Origin: Sugiyamaella lignohabitans
Taxonomy: Eukaryota > Ascomycota > Dipodascomycetes > Dipodascales > Trichomonascaceae
DNA: 64,000 nt
Direction of reading: 5' to 3'
NCBI RefSeq assembly: GCF_001640025.1
Contig: NC_031671.1
Coordinates: forward strand, 2,294,001 to 2,358,000
Shown here: one piece after another, positions 40,405 to 50,752 of the stretch
Numbering within the stretch: position 1 is the first letter of the stretch
How the letters are laid out: every line of letters starts with the position of its first letter
Notes under the pieces: generated by a model
Seen by the model: only the letters and a program-made list of their open reading frames with translations
Told to the model about the DNA's origin: nothing
Database searches by the model: none
Position numbers and translations under genes: made by a program

Positions 40405-42642
40405 TTAATAAAAATATCTTCTTCTTTTTTTTCGACGCTTTTCCTTCGGGCGGTTCTCAAATTTCTTAAACAGCACTTTCAACTTTTTCCAGTCAACTGA
40501 AAAGTCAACATCTTTACTAACTTCTGTAAAACTATACTGGAAATTCGCGAGAACAACATTATTAGCAGCACGAACCATAATACCATCCTTTTTACCATAC
40601 TTATGGAATACGCCCAGTTCATGTATTTGTTGGTAGTTCTCTTTGACCGTTTTATACAAAAGTTGCAGATCTCGACGAACTTTGACCTCTTCTTCAACTG
40701 AGATATCTGGACGCTTGAGCTCACTTGCCAATCTTTCCATAAAATCGATGATAGGAATGTATTCATTCATACTTTCGGTTACAATGATATTAATTTCGCC
40801 TTCTTTTAATACCTCGTAAATATGGGGAATAATACTTCCTTGAACACTGGCTAGCTTCTCAAATGCCAATTTTTCGGCAGAGAAAAGATGTTCCACACAC
40901 TTCGGGTAACATCTAAGCGTGGAAAAAGTTCCATTCACTGTGGCGAACTCCTGAATAATAGGCATATAACTTGTCATCACTTTAATCATCAATTGATCCC
41001 AATCAGCGTGGAATTGAAAGCGCCCTTGATCAGACTTTGGTCTAACCACCCGCTCCAGCCTTTGCAAATTCAAGTTGATTGGAGGCAGTCGTCTCTCCTT
41101 ATCGTGTTCATCAGGTATAAAGAACTCAGTGTGACGAGTGATATTAACCGGGGAAAACTCCATGGCATTGGCGGCTGGAAGAATTGAATACGGATTCGGC
41201 TCCATCTTTATTTCCATTGCAATGGACTTACCCCGTTTGACGGGATCTTTTTCGTTTGACCAGTATGCTAAATAAGCAGCTATCGCGTGTCTGACAGTTG
41301 GTTCCGTAGAGTCGTAATTAAGGCGGAATATATCGTAATTCAGCCGACCATCCTTGTATCCAGTGATATCAATGAAGAATGTTTCATAAAAACTGGATAC
41401 TATGTAATGAATAAGATTGGATTTTATTAGATGGAAGCGAAGCTCATCCATTACCAAATACCAATGTGGACTACTATAGCATAAATTTAAATCGGAGCTA
41501 GACTGAAAATAAATTAATCCCACTATTGTCTGATCCTGATCATCCAATGACTCTATGTCTTTTATTGAATGGATGGAATCAATCAAGATTACATCCACGA
41601 AAACATATTTAGCCCCTTTGTCGATATGCCGATATTTGTCGACCTGGAACGACACATCATAACCGAGGTTGACATTACTATCTTCATCAAATAACAATGG
41701 TGTTAAAACCAAGTTGCAGATGGCCAAAAATAAACACGGGAGTAATTCATCTGTGTCATAAGATTTGAACTCTGACGGAACTGAGGAGTCTCTCTCGTCC
41801 AGGTCATTTTCGGCATAATCTGAGCTAAGATCATTCTCGTAGATTTCTTCACTGACTCTGTTCAACCGAGAATTAAAACTATCAATAAACAAGCTCTTAA
41901 ATTCATCTCTGCTTACTTCCCTTGCATTATATCCGTAGCCACCAACCGTCTCAATTCGAACCAAACCATTACGGTGCCAATTGTGAATAACATCTTCTAG
42001 AGGTAGCTGAAGATAGACTTTGACTGCATGTGAAGACCAGCGACCACCCTTCCAGTCTTGTCCAGTACATAGTAATTTCTCTGGGTTGAGGAATCGGTCA
42101 AAGTCTTTGTATGGGCCCTGATTTATGAACTTTTGATAGTCCGAAGCAGCGCGACTCTCAAGCAGATATCGCTCTCCCATTCTCGCATACTTTACATCAT
42201 AGACATGCTTAGCAGTAGCCCACTGAGTGTGAAAGTCACGTCTTAATTGCTGTAAAACTGGGTTACTGTCAGTGATTTGACTTATAACCTTTTTTTTACC
42301 CTTCTCCTGTTCCTCCTCCCATACCGCTACAGGTTCAATACAATTATCCAATTGGGGATAAATTGAGCCGTCAATGTATTCTTCGGTCGATGGCTTCCAT
42401 GTATAACGGGTAAATTGCAGAGTACGGAGATCAGACTTGAGTTCGGCCTGGATGCGCCCAGATTGAGCCAAAAGACTGTTATCATCAGCTTTTACTTTGT
42501 AAAGCTGCAAATCATATTGATACTCAAGCTGGAAGGGAGTCAAGAAAGCCTCGCTGAGAATCGGCACAACTTTGTACTCACCGTCAACACAATCATATAT
42601 TCGGCGTGTAACCGGGGGACGAGAGGGATTTTTGTCAGTCAT
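40405..42642 (-). CDS. Large protein of unknown function with a degenerate kinase-like C-terminus
   Basis: 745 aa, single exon, good ATG. No family recognised over most of its length. The last ~180 residues resemble the architecture of fungal protein-kinase-like (FunK1-type) domains: CVEHLFSAEKLAFEKLAS (αC-like), IPHIYEVLKEGEINIIVTE (β4-β5), then a helix and QIHELGVFHKYGKKDGIMV at the catalytic-loop position, where an active kinase would have HxD, followed by VLANFQYS at the DFG position. Both the catalytic and metal-binding Asp are absent, so if the fold is right it is a pseudokinase. The N-terminal ~550 residues are acidic and mixed alpha/beta. The tail KEKRRKKRRRYFY is strongly basic (possible NLS). 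Fold call is inference only. Confidence 0.6.
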   Translation of the reverse strand: MTDKNPSRPPVTRRIYDCVDGEYKVVPILSEAFLTPFQLEYQYDLQLYKVKADDNSLLAQSGRIQAELKSDLRTLQFTRYTWKPSTEEYIDGSIYPQLDNCIEPVAVWEEEQEKGKKKVISQITDSNPVLQQLRRDFHTQWATAKHVYDVKYARMGERYLLESRAASDYQKFINQGPYKDFDRFLNPEKLLCTGQDWKGGRWSSHAVKVYLQLPLEDVIHNWHRNGLVRIETVGGYGYNAREVSRDEFKSLFIDSFNSRLNRVSEEIYENDLSSDYAENDLDERDSSVPSEFKSYDTDELLPCLFLAICNLVLTPLLFDEDSNVNLGYDVSFQVDKYRHIDKGAKYVFVDVILIDSIHSIKDIESLDDQDQTIVGLIYFQSSSDLNLCYSSPHWYLVMDELRFHLIKSNLIHYIVSSFYETFFIDITGYKDGRLNYDIFRLNYDSTEPTVRHAIAAYLAYWSNEKDPVKRGKSIAMEIKMEPNPYSILPAANAMEFSPVNITRHTEFFIPDEHDKERRLPPINLNLQRLERVVRPKSDQGRFQFHADWDQLMIKVMTSYMPIIQEFATVNGTFSTLRCYPKCVEHLFSAEKLAFEKLASVQGSIIPHIYEVLKEGEINIIVTESMNEYIPIIDFMERLASELKRPDISVEEEVKVRRDLQLLYKTVKENYQQIHELGVFHKYGKKDGIMVRAANNVVLANFQYSFTEVSKDVDFSVDWKKLKVLFKKFENRPKEKRRKKRRRYFY

Positions 42643-42931
42643 TAGATTGTTGCAAAGTTCATAATTGTGAAGTACTAACTGTTGTTTATGGGCACAGGGC
42701 GAAATGCGAGTAGTGCATTAAACTTTCAATGAAGTTGCTACATGGCAGGCAGGTAAATACTATGATGTCCCACAACTTTAATTTATTTTTATGCCGTTCC
42801 GTTTCTGAGTCTTGTCTATTACATTCATAACAAGCATTATGTTTGAACTTTAAACATCAGAACTATAGACCATAGACTAGACTAGTCAACAAACGTAATT
42901 TTTAACCAGCAAAATCAGTATACAAGTATAG

Positions 42932-43424
42932 ATACTTACTCACCTGCTCCAGGTTACGATCCAAAACTACTCAGAGAGCCAGTTAAACGAGCAGCCGCTC
43001 AAAGCGAACCCGAAGTTTCACACGCAGGAGCAAGAAACCTTTTCATATCAGTACAGGAAACACCATTGTCATCAAAATGAAGAATTCTTTACTATGTTCC
43101 CCCTGAAAGAAAGAAAACTAACCAAAGTCAGTGATCCGTCAAAATTCCACAGGGCTCATCGAAAAATGGGCCAGATTGTTACTCATGATACCACGCTACT
43201 TCAGACCCTCATGAGCTAATCAGATGTGGAGCAATGAGTCCAAGCCATATTGACAAACCTTATATGCTAATGAACTCACTTTTGGATGATAAATATGAAA
43301 AGAAGCTGACAAGAAACTACTACAAGCTGGACTCAACATTGTGATCGATAAATTTCAAGATGAATGCAACACAATCGAGTCACTCCCGACACCACTAAAA
43401 TTAGAAATAGAATGTCTTAAATAA
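42932..43424 (+). pseudogene. Possible gene relic: three consecutive open frames joined by apparent frameshifts
   Basis: Three plus-strand frames without ATG starts follow one another with small overlaps: frame 2 open 42932-43216 (95 codons, containing FFTMFPLKERKLTKVSDPSK), frame 1 open 43189-43340 (about 50 codons, containing DKPYMLMNSLLDDKYEKKL) and frame 3 open 43299-43420 (about 41 codons, containing LQAGLNIVIDKFQDECNTIE). The amino-acid composition is protein-like and each frame closes soon after the next one opens, as expected of an old gene with several indels. No family recognised. Chance open frames or unrecognised introns remain possible: CTAACCAAAGTCAG near 43117 looks like a branch plus acceptor. 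Confidence 0.35.
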
Positions 43425-43815
43425 GCACAAAGATAATACACTGCTCCTGACACACTTTGATGTGGAATATGAAGTGCCTCTAACTGTTGCGTCAGGATGA
43501 TTTCAATATTGTACATCTACTAAAAACACTGTCAGAGAAATGAGAAAAGCCTCTTAAACATTTTTGAAGTTACAATTAGAAGGAAAAGATAGTTTATCAA
43601 TTTACTCGTTTTCGGCCTATAACGGAAAACATGAGAAAACTTGGTTTTAGAATTATTGGTAAGTCCACCTTTAATAATTCTCGGAGAACCTCTGATGTTT
43701 GAATTTAGAATGAGATTTCGTAAGAACAATCCATCGAATTTATCCTTCCAATGTTCCTAAGAAATACTCACGAAGTACCTGCCTGCGTTTAAGCCCTGAA
43801 TATTGAAATCTCCCA

Positions 43816-43823
43816 TCACGTGA
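43816..43823. promoter_or_regulatory. TCACGTGA palindrome upstream of TOP3
   Basis: Perfect octamer with the CACGTG bHLH core, about 215 bp before the TOP3 ATG; same octamer as upstream of DLD1. Candidate Cbf1-type site; no direct evidence of use. Confidence 0.4.
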
Positions 43824-44000
43824 CAAATTATCTGCATCCCCCTTAACACCCCAGATATTATCCCGATATAAAATCGAATTGGACATCCAGACTATATCAG
43901 ATGTCTGATAAATAGGTGTCTATCTCGTTTGTGTGTGAGATTATATATCTACAACCACTTTTTGCTCCAGGAAATCGAAAAGATCAACGTGTGTTGTTTC

Positions 44001-44028
44001 GCGTTAATAACGCGTTGATCTAGATCAA
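44001..44028. promoter_or_regulatory. Two adjacent palindromes and an ACGCGT box next to the TOP3 start
   Basis: GCGTTAATAACGC (44001-44013) is a perfect 6-bp inverted repeat with a one-base centre, and TTGATCTAGATCAA (44015-44028) is a perfect 14-bp palindrome. ACGCGT (44010-44015), the yeast MCB core that marks G1/S genes, lies at their junction. All of this is within 36 bp of the ATG at 44037, so it may act in DNA or as leader-RNA hairpins. Confidence 0.45.
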
Positions 44029-44036
44029 GCGTGGCA

Positions 44037-46084
44037 ATGAGAGTACTCTGTGTAGCTGAAAAGCCTTCAATTGCCAAAAGCATTGCGGAAGCGCTTGGCG
44101 GTGGACAGATCAGAAGGGTAGGTAATCAGCAATGGCCGTACCAGAGGCCAGGTTTGCTCAGATCAGAAGAGTTGTTACTAGATTCCTAGAGGAGCATGTA
44201 GTTTAGATCAAAGCTCAGCCGACAGAGATAGTAGTCCCAAGCAAAACTAACCGGATTTTAGAGAGAAGGCAAAAACAGATATTGCAAGAACTATGATATA
44301 TCATACAACTTTAGAGAATGGGGCCCCTGCGAGGTTACTATCACAAGCGTCTTGGGACATATTTTTGGACTGGATTTCCCTGACCAATATCGTAACTGGC
44401 AAATGTGGGACCCTGTGATGATGTTTGAAGCTCCCGTAGTTCGTGTTGAGGCTCAACCTACTGTGTCCTCTAATATTCAAGCTGAAGGAAGGAGAGCTGA
44501 TAAGCTGTTCATTTGGACAGATTGTGATCGAGAAGGAGAGAACATTGGCTGGGAAATATCTCAAATTGTCAAGGCCGCTAACCGTAACTTGGGAGACAGA
44601 GATATTAAACGGGCTATATTCAATAACACAGATCCAGATCATTTACGGCAGGCTACATTAAGACCAGCTAATCTGGATTTGAGACAGGCCGATGCAGTCT
44701 CAGGAAGGTCGGAATTTGATTTAAGAACTGGTGTAGCTTACACGAGATTCTTAACACTGACATTAAAATCAAATGTTCCAGCTTTGAAGGAAGAGAAAGC
44801 GATAAGTTATGGATCCTGCCAGTTTCCAACGCTGGGATTTGTCGTTGATAGATATAAACGGGTCAAGGATTTTAAACCAGAGCCTTTCTGGTATATCGAT
44901 ATTAAAGTCAAGAAAGGAAGAAAGCCTGTAGTTTTTTCATGGGAAAGAGGAAGACTGTTTGACAGACTGGCTACGACAGTCATCTTTGAGCAGTGTCTTA
45001 ACAGGTCTTCTACTGCAACAGTGGTCAAAGTCAATAGCAAACCAGCTACAAAATACAGGCCCTTACCACTGACAACAATAGAATTACAAAAGCAAGGTGC
45101 AAGATGGCTTAAAATGAGCTCGAAAAAGATCATGGACGTAAGTTTAAATGTTAATAGGTTAAACTTGTCATGTTCTAACTAACAACTATTAAGGTCGCCG
45201 AGAAGCTATATAATATGGGATACATATCCTATCCAAGAACAGAAACAGACCAATTCGATAGTTCGATTGATTTGCACAAGTTGATAGAAAAGCAGACCAG
45301 TGATGGACAATGGGGAGAGTATTCATCTGCGCTGCTATCCGGCAAGTTCTGTATTCCTAGGAAGGGAAAGCACGATGATAAGGCCCACCCTCCAATTCAC
45401 CCGATCAAGGGAATAGGGGAGGGAGCATTAGATGCAGACCAGAAAAAGGTTTATGAGTTCGTGACCAGACATTTTCTAGCTTGCTGTAGTAATGATGCAA
45501 AGGGTCAAACTACCTCGATTCAATTGGATTGGGGCGGTGAAAAGTTTAATGCCAGTGGTTTGGTAGTCCTAGAAAGAAATTTTCTTGACGTCTACCCATA
45601 CATTAAATGGGAAACCAATGAGCTACCAGAGTTTGAACTGAACCAAGTGGTGGCAGTTGACGAGGCTATGATAAAGGATGGCCAGACCTCGCCACCGAGC
45701 CACTTGACTGAACCTGAACTTATCGCTCTGATGGACGCAAACGGAATCGGCACTGATGCTACAATGGCAGAACATATCGAAAAGATTATTTTAAGAGGTT
45801 ATGTAGTCAAGCATCCTCAGGGTGGTAGAAATGCTCTCCCGTTGTTGATTCCCTCTAACTTGGGAATAGGACTGGTAGATGCTTTTGATGAAATCGGGTT
45901 TGATATGGCTCTCACTAAGCCATTCTTGAGAAAGGAGACTGAAGATTTAATGCAGAAAATTTGTGACGGACAACTCACTAAAGACCAGTTTCTTCAGAGA
46001 AGCATCGAACAATATAGAAATGCATATGCTTTGGCAACTCAAAATCGAAACAATCTCGTAAGAGCAGTCAAGAAATATTTCTAA
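44037..46084 (+). CDS. TOP3: DNA topoisomerase III, three exons
   Basis: Type IA topoisomerase that, with Sgs1 and Rmi1, dissolves double Holliday junctions. Exons 44037-44117, 44262-45137 and 45194-46084, 615 aa (S. cerevisiae 656). Intron 1 (44118-44261) is GTAGGT...AACTAACCGGATTTTAG; intron 2 (45138-45193) is GTAAGT...CTAACTAACAACTATTAAG. TOPRIM domain: LCVAEKPSIAKSIAE in exon 1 and FIWTDCDREGENIGWE. Active-site Tyr332 lies in GYISYPRTETD. Later motifs: HPPIHPIKG, LIALMDANGIGTDATMAEHIEKI and GYV. It lacks a zinc-finger tail, as does yeast Top3. Intron 1 interrupts the TOPRIM coding region, so the gene is not readable as one ORF. Confidence 0.96.
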
Positions 46085-46211
46085 CCTTGCATCTAGTTAT
46101 TTATTGATCTAATCATATTATTAATTATTAATTGTATTTTTATCATTTATCATAATTCGTAATCTGAGGAGGGTAAGATCACAGTGAGAAAACCCATCGG
46201 TTTCATTTACT

Positions 46212-48455
46212 TTATCTACAGGAAATGGGTGGTGGGATTTCAGGGATCTCTCCAAGGGCGAAACTTGGTGAGTTGAACGCTTCCTGGAACTCACGACTAA
46301 GTTGGTCCATAGTAAGCAGAGTCTCAGTACCGTTTCCTTGGACGTATGGCTCAGAGCTAGATTCAGGCTTGTGAGAACCAGAAGTAGTTGATTGTTGAGG
46401 CTGGCCAAAGGGGGAAGTAGCAGGAGCTTTTCCAAAGGGTGAAGCAGTCGGAGCTTGGCCGAATGAAAAAGCAGAAGTAGCTTGACCAAATGAGGAACTT
46501 CCAAAAGCCGACGATCCGTTTGTTTCAGCTGGTGTTGAAGATTGGCCAAAAGGAGAGGCCGACGCACCAGTCTGACCGAGTTGTCCGAATGGAGAACCAG
46601 AGGTCGTAGATGATAGCTGACCAAACGGTGAGGTTGTAGAGGGTTTCCCAAATGCTGAAGATGTCGAGTTTGAACTATTCTGGCCGAAAGGAGAGGAGGA
46701 AGTCATGACACTTTGACCAAATGCTGAAGATGCTGGTTTCTGAAATGGAGAAGTAGTAGACTCCTCTTTTGTATTATTTCCACCCAATGAAAGTGATCCG
46801 AATGGTGACACAGAATCAGAGGGTTGGGAACCATTTTGATTACCGTTCGTTGTAAGTGAACCAAATGGTGAAGCCGATGCTCCAAAAGCTGAGGTAGTTC
46901 CCCCAGTGGCAGTAGAGGGGGTAGTTGAAGAGGTGGTTTCTGATTTACCTGACTCATCAGCAGATGCGAGTACATCAAACGGATTCGAACTACCGGTGGT
47001 TTTAGATGCTAATTGACCAAATGGCGATGCTGGTGTAGAAGATGCTGCTTGATTACTGTTCTGACCAAAGGCCGACGCTGTGGAAGTGCCCGTTTGGCCA
47101 AATGGCGATGGGGTCCCAGCAGTGGATGCAGTAAGTGCACCAAACGGCGAAGCAGCAGGCGAGTTTCCAAACGAATGCTGCCCAAATGCAGAGCCGGTTG
47201 ATGATGTGTTAGTGGTAGTACCTAAGGTGCCAAACGGAGAGGGATTTCCAAAAGTAGTCGACGAACCACTTGGAGTGGAAGTCTGCCCAAATGCTGAGGT
47301 GGAAGCAGGAGAATTCGTTTGCCCGAAAGCCGAAGTGGAAGCAGGAGAAGCAGTCTGTCCAAATGCAGAGGTGGATGCGGGAGAAGCTGTCTGTCCGAAT
47401 GCTGAATTGGATGCAGATGAAGAGGTTTGTCCAAATACTGATGTCGAAGATGGGGTAGAAGGCTGTCCAAATGCCGAGGAACCTGCAATAGTACCGGTTG
47501 TGGTGTTGCTGTTGCTACTACTATTATTAGCACCGCTGCCAAATATAGAGTTACCAGTAGATGCTAACGAACCAAAAGCAGAGCCACTATTGCCAAACGA
47601 TGATCCACTGCCAAATGGCGTCGATTTTGAACCACTACCAAACGCATTACCAGCTGCGGTGCTAGTATTTACCAAAGACGATTGGCCAAACCCATGGCTT
47701 CCAAAACCAGAACTGCCAAATGCGCTTCCACCACTGGAAGCAGTGCCACTGGCATTGGCTGTATTTGTACTACCAAAGCCCGAACTGCCTCCAAAAGCAG
47801 AGCTACCGAACCCTCCAGAGCTGCCAAATCCACTTCCACCAAACGAGCCCGACGTACTGCCAAAGGCACTGTTCCCAGATGAACCGGAAGTATCTCCAAA
47901 ACCCCCAGATGATTTAAAAGCATTGGATCCAAAACCTGTACCGCCTGTAGAACCAAACGCCGAACCTGAGGATCCAGTGGAACCAAATGATCCAGTGGAG
48001 CCAAACCCTGAGCTAACCGAAGATTCTGGTGGGCCATAGGGCTTCATTGATTGCGTTTCGGATTTTTCCAAATATCGTCCAGCTCGTCTTGTATCATCCT
48101 TCACGTACTTTAGCTTGGCAATGAAATCTCGCTCCTTGGTACGAAGGTCATTTTCGTATTCCTGAAAAGTATTATTCTGACGAGCTTCATAGGCCTTGAA
48201 TCTAAGTTCTTCTGGTGATTGGTCACAGCCATTAATAAGATTCGTATGTAGAGGAAGTGAATATGAACTATATTTCCAGGCTATTGGATGTCTTAGATCA
48301 TCCGCTACTTCACGACCATACACTTCGAATATATTGGGTCTGTTACTGTTACCTTTGTGTGAATATTTGGTAAGTGTATCTACGTGCAAAAAATTGCAGT
48401 TCTCTCCTTTATTGCATCTTCCTTGAGCGTAATAAATACATGACCCATTCGACAT
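46212..48455 (-). CDS. NUP42: FG-nucleoporin with N-terminal CCCH zinc finger (Nup42/NLP1/Amo1 type)
   Basis: Cytoplasmic-side nuclear pore protein that helps mRNA export through Gle1 and Dbp5. 747 aa, single exon. A CCCH finger starts the protein (C6-x7-C14-x5-C20-x3-H24), as in human NUP42 and S. pombe Amo1. A conserved helical block follows (to about 140), then more than 550 residues of FG repeats of the AFG, SPFG and GFG types with Ser/Thr/Gly linkers. The C-terminus SPSFALGEIPEIPPP matches the short Gle1-binding motif of this family. The simple composition makes long shadow frames on both strands (for example 47080-48039 plus). The ATG at 48455 directly precedes the finger. Divergent from the EST1-like gene. 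Confidence 0.9.
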   Translation of the reverse strand: MSNGSCIYYAQGRCNKGENCNFLHVDTLTKYSHKGNSNRPNIFEVYGREVADDLRHPIAWKYSSYSLPLHTNLINGCDQSPEELRFKAYEARQNNTFQEYENDLRTKERDFIAKLKYVKDDTRRAGRYLEKSETQSMKPYGPPESSVSSGFGSTGSFGSTGSSGSAFGSTGGTGFGSNAFKSSGGFGDTSGSSGNSAFGSTSGSFGGSGFGSSGGFGSSAFGGSSGFGSTNTANASGTASSGGSAFGSSGFGSHGFGQSSLVNTSTAAGNAFGSGSKSTPFGSGSSFGNSGSAFGSLASTGNSIFGSGANNSSSNSNTTTGTIAGSSAFGQPSTPSSTSVFGQTSSSASNSAFGQTASPASTSAFGQTASPASTSAFGQTNSPASTSAFGQTSTPSGSSTTFGNPSPFGTLGTTTNTSSTGSAFGQHSFGNSPAASPFGALTASTAGTPSPFGQTGTSTASAFGQNSNQAASSTPASPFGQLASKTTGSSNPFDVLASADESGKSETTSSTTPSTATGGTTSAFGASASPFGSLTTNGNQNGSQPSDSVSPFGSLSLGGNNTKEESTTSPFQKPASSAFGQSVMTSSSPFGQNSSNSTSSAFGKPSTTSPFGQLSSTTSGSPFGQLGQTGASASPFGQSSTPAETNGSSAFGSSSFGQATSAFSFGQAPTASPFGKAPATSPFGQPQQSTTSGSHKPESSSEPYVQGNGTETLLTMDQLSREFQEAFNSPSFALGEIPEIPPPISCR

Positions 48456-48684
48456 AGTTGAGATCTGGTGGTGGAGACGAAGATGATTTTTGAATTACTC
48501 AGTATGTACAACATATTCATCAATCGGTAGCCGCGTATTATCTTTGCAGTGAAACAGGGATCAATATCGATCATCACAATACGCATATCCGAACTCAGGG
48601 GAACTCTGTGACTTGAGGGACCGCACCTGGTGTGGATTCAGCAGTTTTTTTATTGCATTGTTTTTTTTTGATTTTTGCATTGAG

Positions 48685-50288
48685 ATGTCCTCATACTTCA
48701 AGGAGTATTCGACCAAAAATTTTGAATATCTTTCGTCAGAGTACTTTGGTTTGTTACGATCAAGAGATGAGTGGACGCGAATAGTGCTCCAAACGACTCC
48801 GACTCCTGATTCAGTACCGGCAATAGAAGAACTTAATAGCATCGATAAAAAAATTCTTGGTGCATTCACGTTTATTGAAGCATCTCTGACGAACTGGATA
48901 TTCAGGGATTTTGAAAAGGCCCCAGATCTGCTAGAATCTGTAAAGGAACGAATATTCTTGAAAACAATCAGAGTGTATTGTAAAGATATTGAGTCTTTAC
49001 GAAACTCTTACAAAACTTTTCCTGTAATATATCAGAAAGCTTACGATAGGTTATTGAAAGTTTGTAAAAACTTGACGGTATTCTATAGAGAACTTATCAA
49101 GCAGATTTTGGAAATTTATGGTTCCACGGGGGATATCAACAAGCTATTAGGGCCGCTATCACTCGTTCCAAATCAGGAAAAAGCAAGACCAGGCTCAGGT
49201 TCTCTCGACAGCACTGATCTTGACTTGAGTGAAAATGACAATGAAGTGTCTAACAAAGGCACTAAAATAGCTACAGTTAAACATGAAAGACTGATCCGAA
49301 ATATTCTTCAGTTATGTTTGTGTGCTTTGGGTGAAACCTATCGATATCGGGGTAGAATGAACCTTACAGGAAAAGTTAAGACAGGCGTAGACCCATACAA
49401 GCAGTCATGGATTTATTATCGATTGGCTATTAATATAGACAGTTCCAAAGCGACCCCATATCTCGGATTGGCTAAAAACAAAAGAGAAGAAAACCCACAG
49501 GCATATTTTACCATTTTATATTGGACACTTCGGGCATCAATTGTAATGAAGACAATTGATGAAACCCGTCTATTCTTCCAAATGAAGAGATTTAACAGCT
49601 TCATGCCAAGTATGGAGGCAATGGATCCCGAAACTTGGGTGTATTGTCTCGATGCCAGGAGCATGAATGAAGAGATGAACATGTATATTAATTGCTTTAA
49701 AGCAATGTGTGCATTACTATTACGCGAAGATCAGGAGGATAGTATGGCCACTGATACTTTGCTGGTTTATTTCAAGGCCGAGGTTATTGAAAAGAGAACC
49801 CTGAGAAGCGAGGCATTGATCAAACTGGGTCAGTTTCTCATGATGTTTCAAATAGTCTCTGAGAAGCTTTCGAGGAATAGTGATCAGTTTTTGAAACTGA
49901 ACCTGTCTCTTCTCAAAGAAATGATGATCACAGCTACCACCGGTATAACAAGCGAAAACAAATCAGAGAAATTAAGACTCAGACTGATATTACCGAGTCT
50001 GCGGATGTATGTTAGTTGGTTTCGTGCTTTGCTTTTAAAGAAGGATCGAACGAAGAAAAAGCTGTTGGAAACAGGTTTAATAGAGGCAGTGAATGACCTA
50101 TTACCTCTTGCTGAAGCTATCCGGAAAAGATATGGGTTTGCGTATAAGGACACTACGAATGTGGGTCCCATCCAAAACTTGGAAGATCTGGGTCACCTTT
50201 TAGAAGAAGAAAAGAACTGTCTCAGTTTTGATCCCATCAAAGTTACCAGCAGCATCAGCAGCAGCATCAGCAGCATCAGCAGCAGCAT

Positions 50289-50319
<31 letters not shown>

Positions 50320-50550
50320 TCCAAAAACAGTGATGGAATGACTCTACTAAAAGACTGTCCTAATCTAATAGCAAGGCCATACATTCCCGATAAAGGGCGT
50401 AGCTATGAGCAAGCTGATGAGAAAATCGACTACTATAGAATGCAGTGTATACTATTTTGTGTTTTGCAGATGTCCAAAGAGCCATCTGCTCCATTTCGCT
50501 TACATGAAGCAGGCTTCAAGCGAACAAAAGTAATTTTAAAGAAAAAATAA
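48685..50550 (+). CDS. EST1/SMG5-7 family protein (14-3-3-like TPR domain)
   Basis: 621 aa from ATG 48685; the frame is open from 48613 but that codon is TTG and the extra residues are Phe-rich. The N-terminal half is helical. LCLCALGETYRYRGRMNL, followed by QSWIYYRLAINIDSSKATPYLGLAKNKREENPQAYFTILYWTLRAS, matches the core of the EST1/SMG domain (residence and RYRG, then YYxxAxxLxPxxGxPYxxLA). Family members bind telomerase RNA (Est1) or phosphorylated Upf1 in mRNA decay (SMG5/6/7, Ebs1). No PIN domain is present, so it is not SMG5/6-like. A Ser/Ile tract encoded by AGC-ATC repeats (nt about 50249-50321) lies near the C-terminus. Whether it is Est1 or Ebs1/Esl-like cannot be decided here. Confidence 0.65.
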
Positions 50551-50752
50551 TGACTAATATATTAAAACAAGGCATCAAACAATAAATATACAAACCAAAA
50601 ACAAACAGGACTCATCATGGTACCACCGACAGTAGAACGTATCACTGAAAGGGACCAAAAACGAGCAACATAAATCGAAATTAAAAAAAAGAAGGATAAA
50701 ACGCAAATTCAAGCGAGACTTCATAATAACATTGCAAAACAATGCCAGTTAA

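Larger units (their letters stand above)
42643..44036. other. Divergent intergenic region kinase-like gene / TOP3
   Basis: 1.4 kb. It includes a possible decayed gene (42932-43424), a TCACGTGA palindrome (43816-43823) and two adjacent palindromes just before the TOP3 ATG. The remainder is AT-rich without usable frames. Confidence 0.5.

Noticed and set aside
47080..48039. 319-codon plus-strand frame opposite NUP42
   Set aside because: Shadow of the FG repeats: its VCPNAE-type repeats are the antisense of AFGQT repeats, and it has no independent features.
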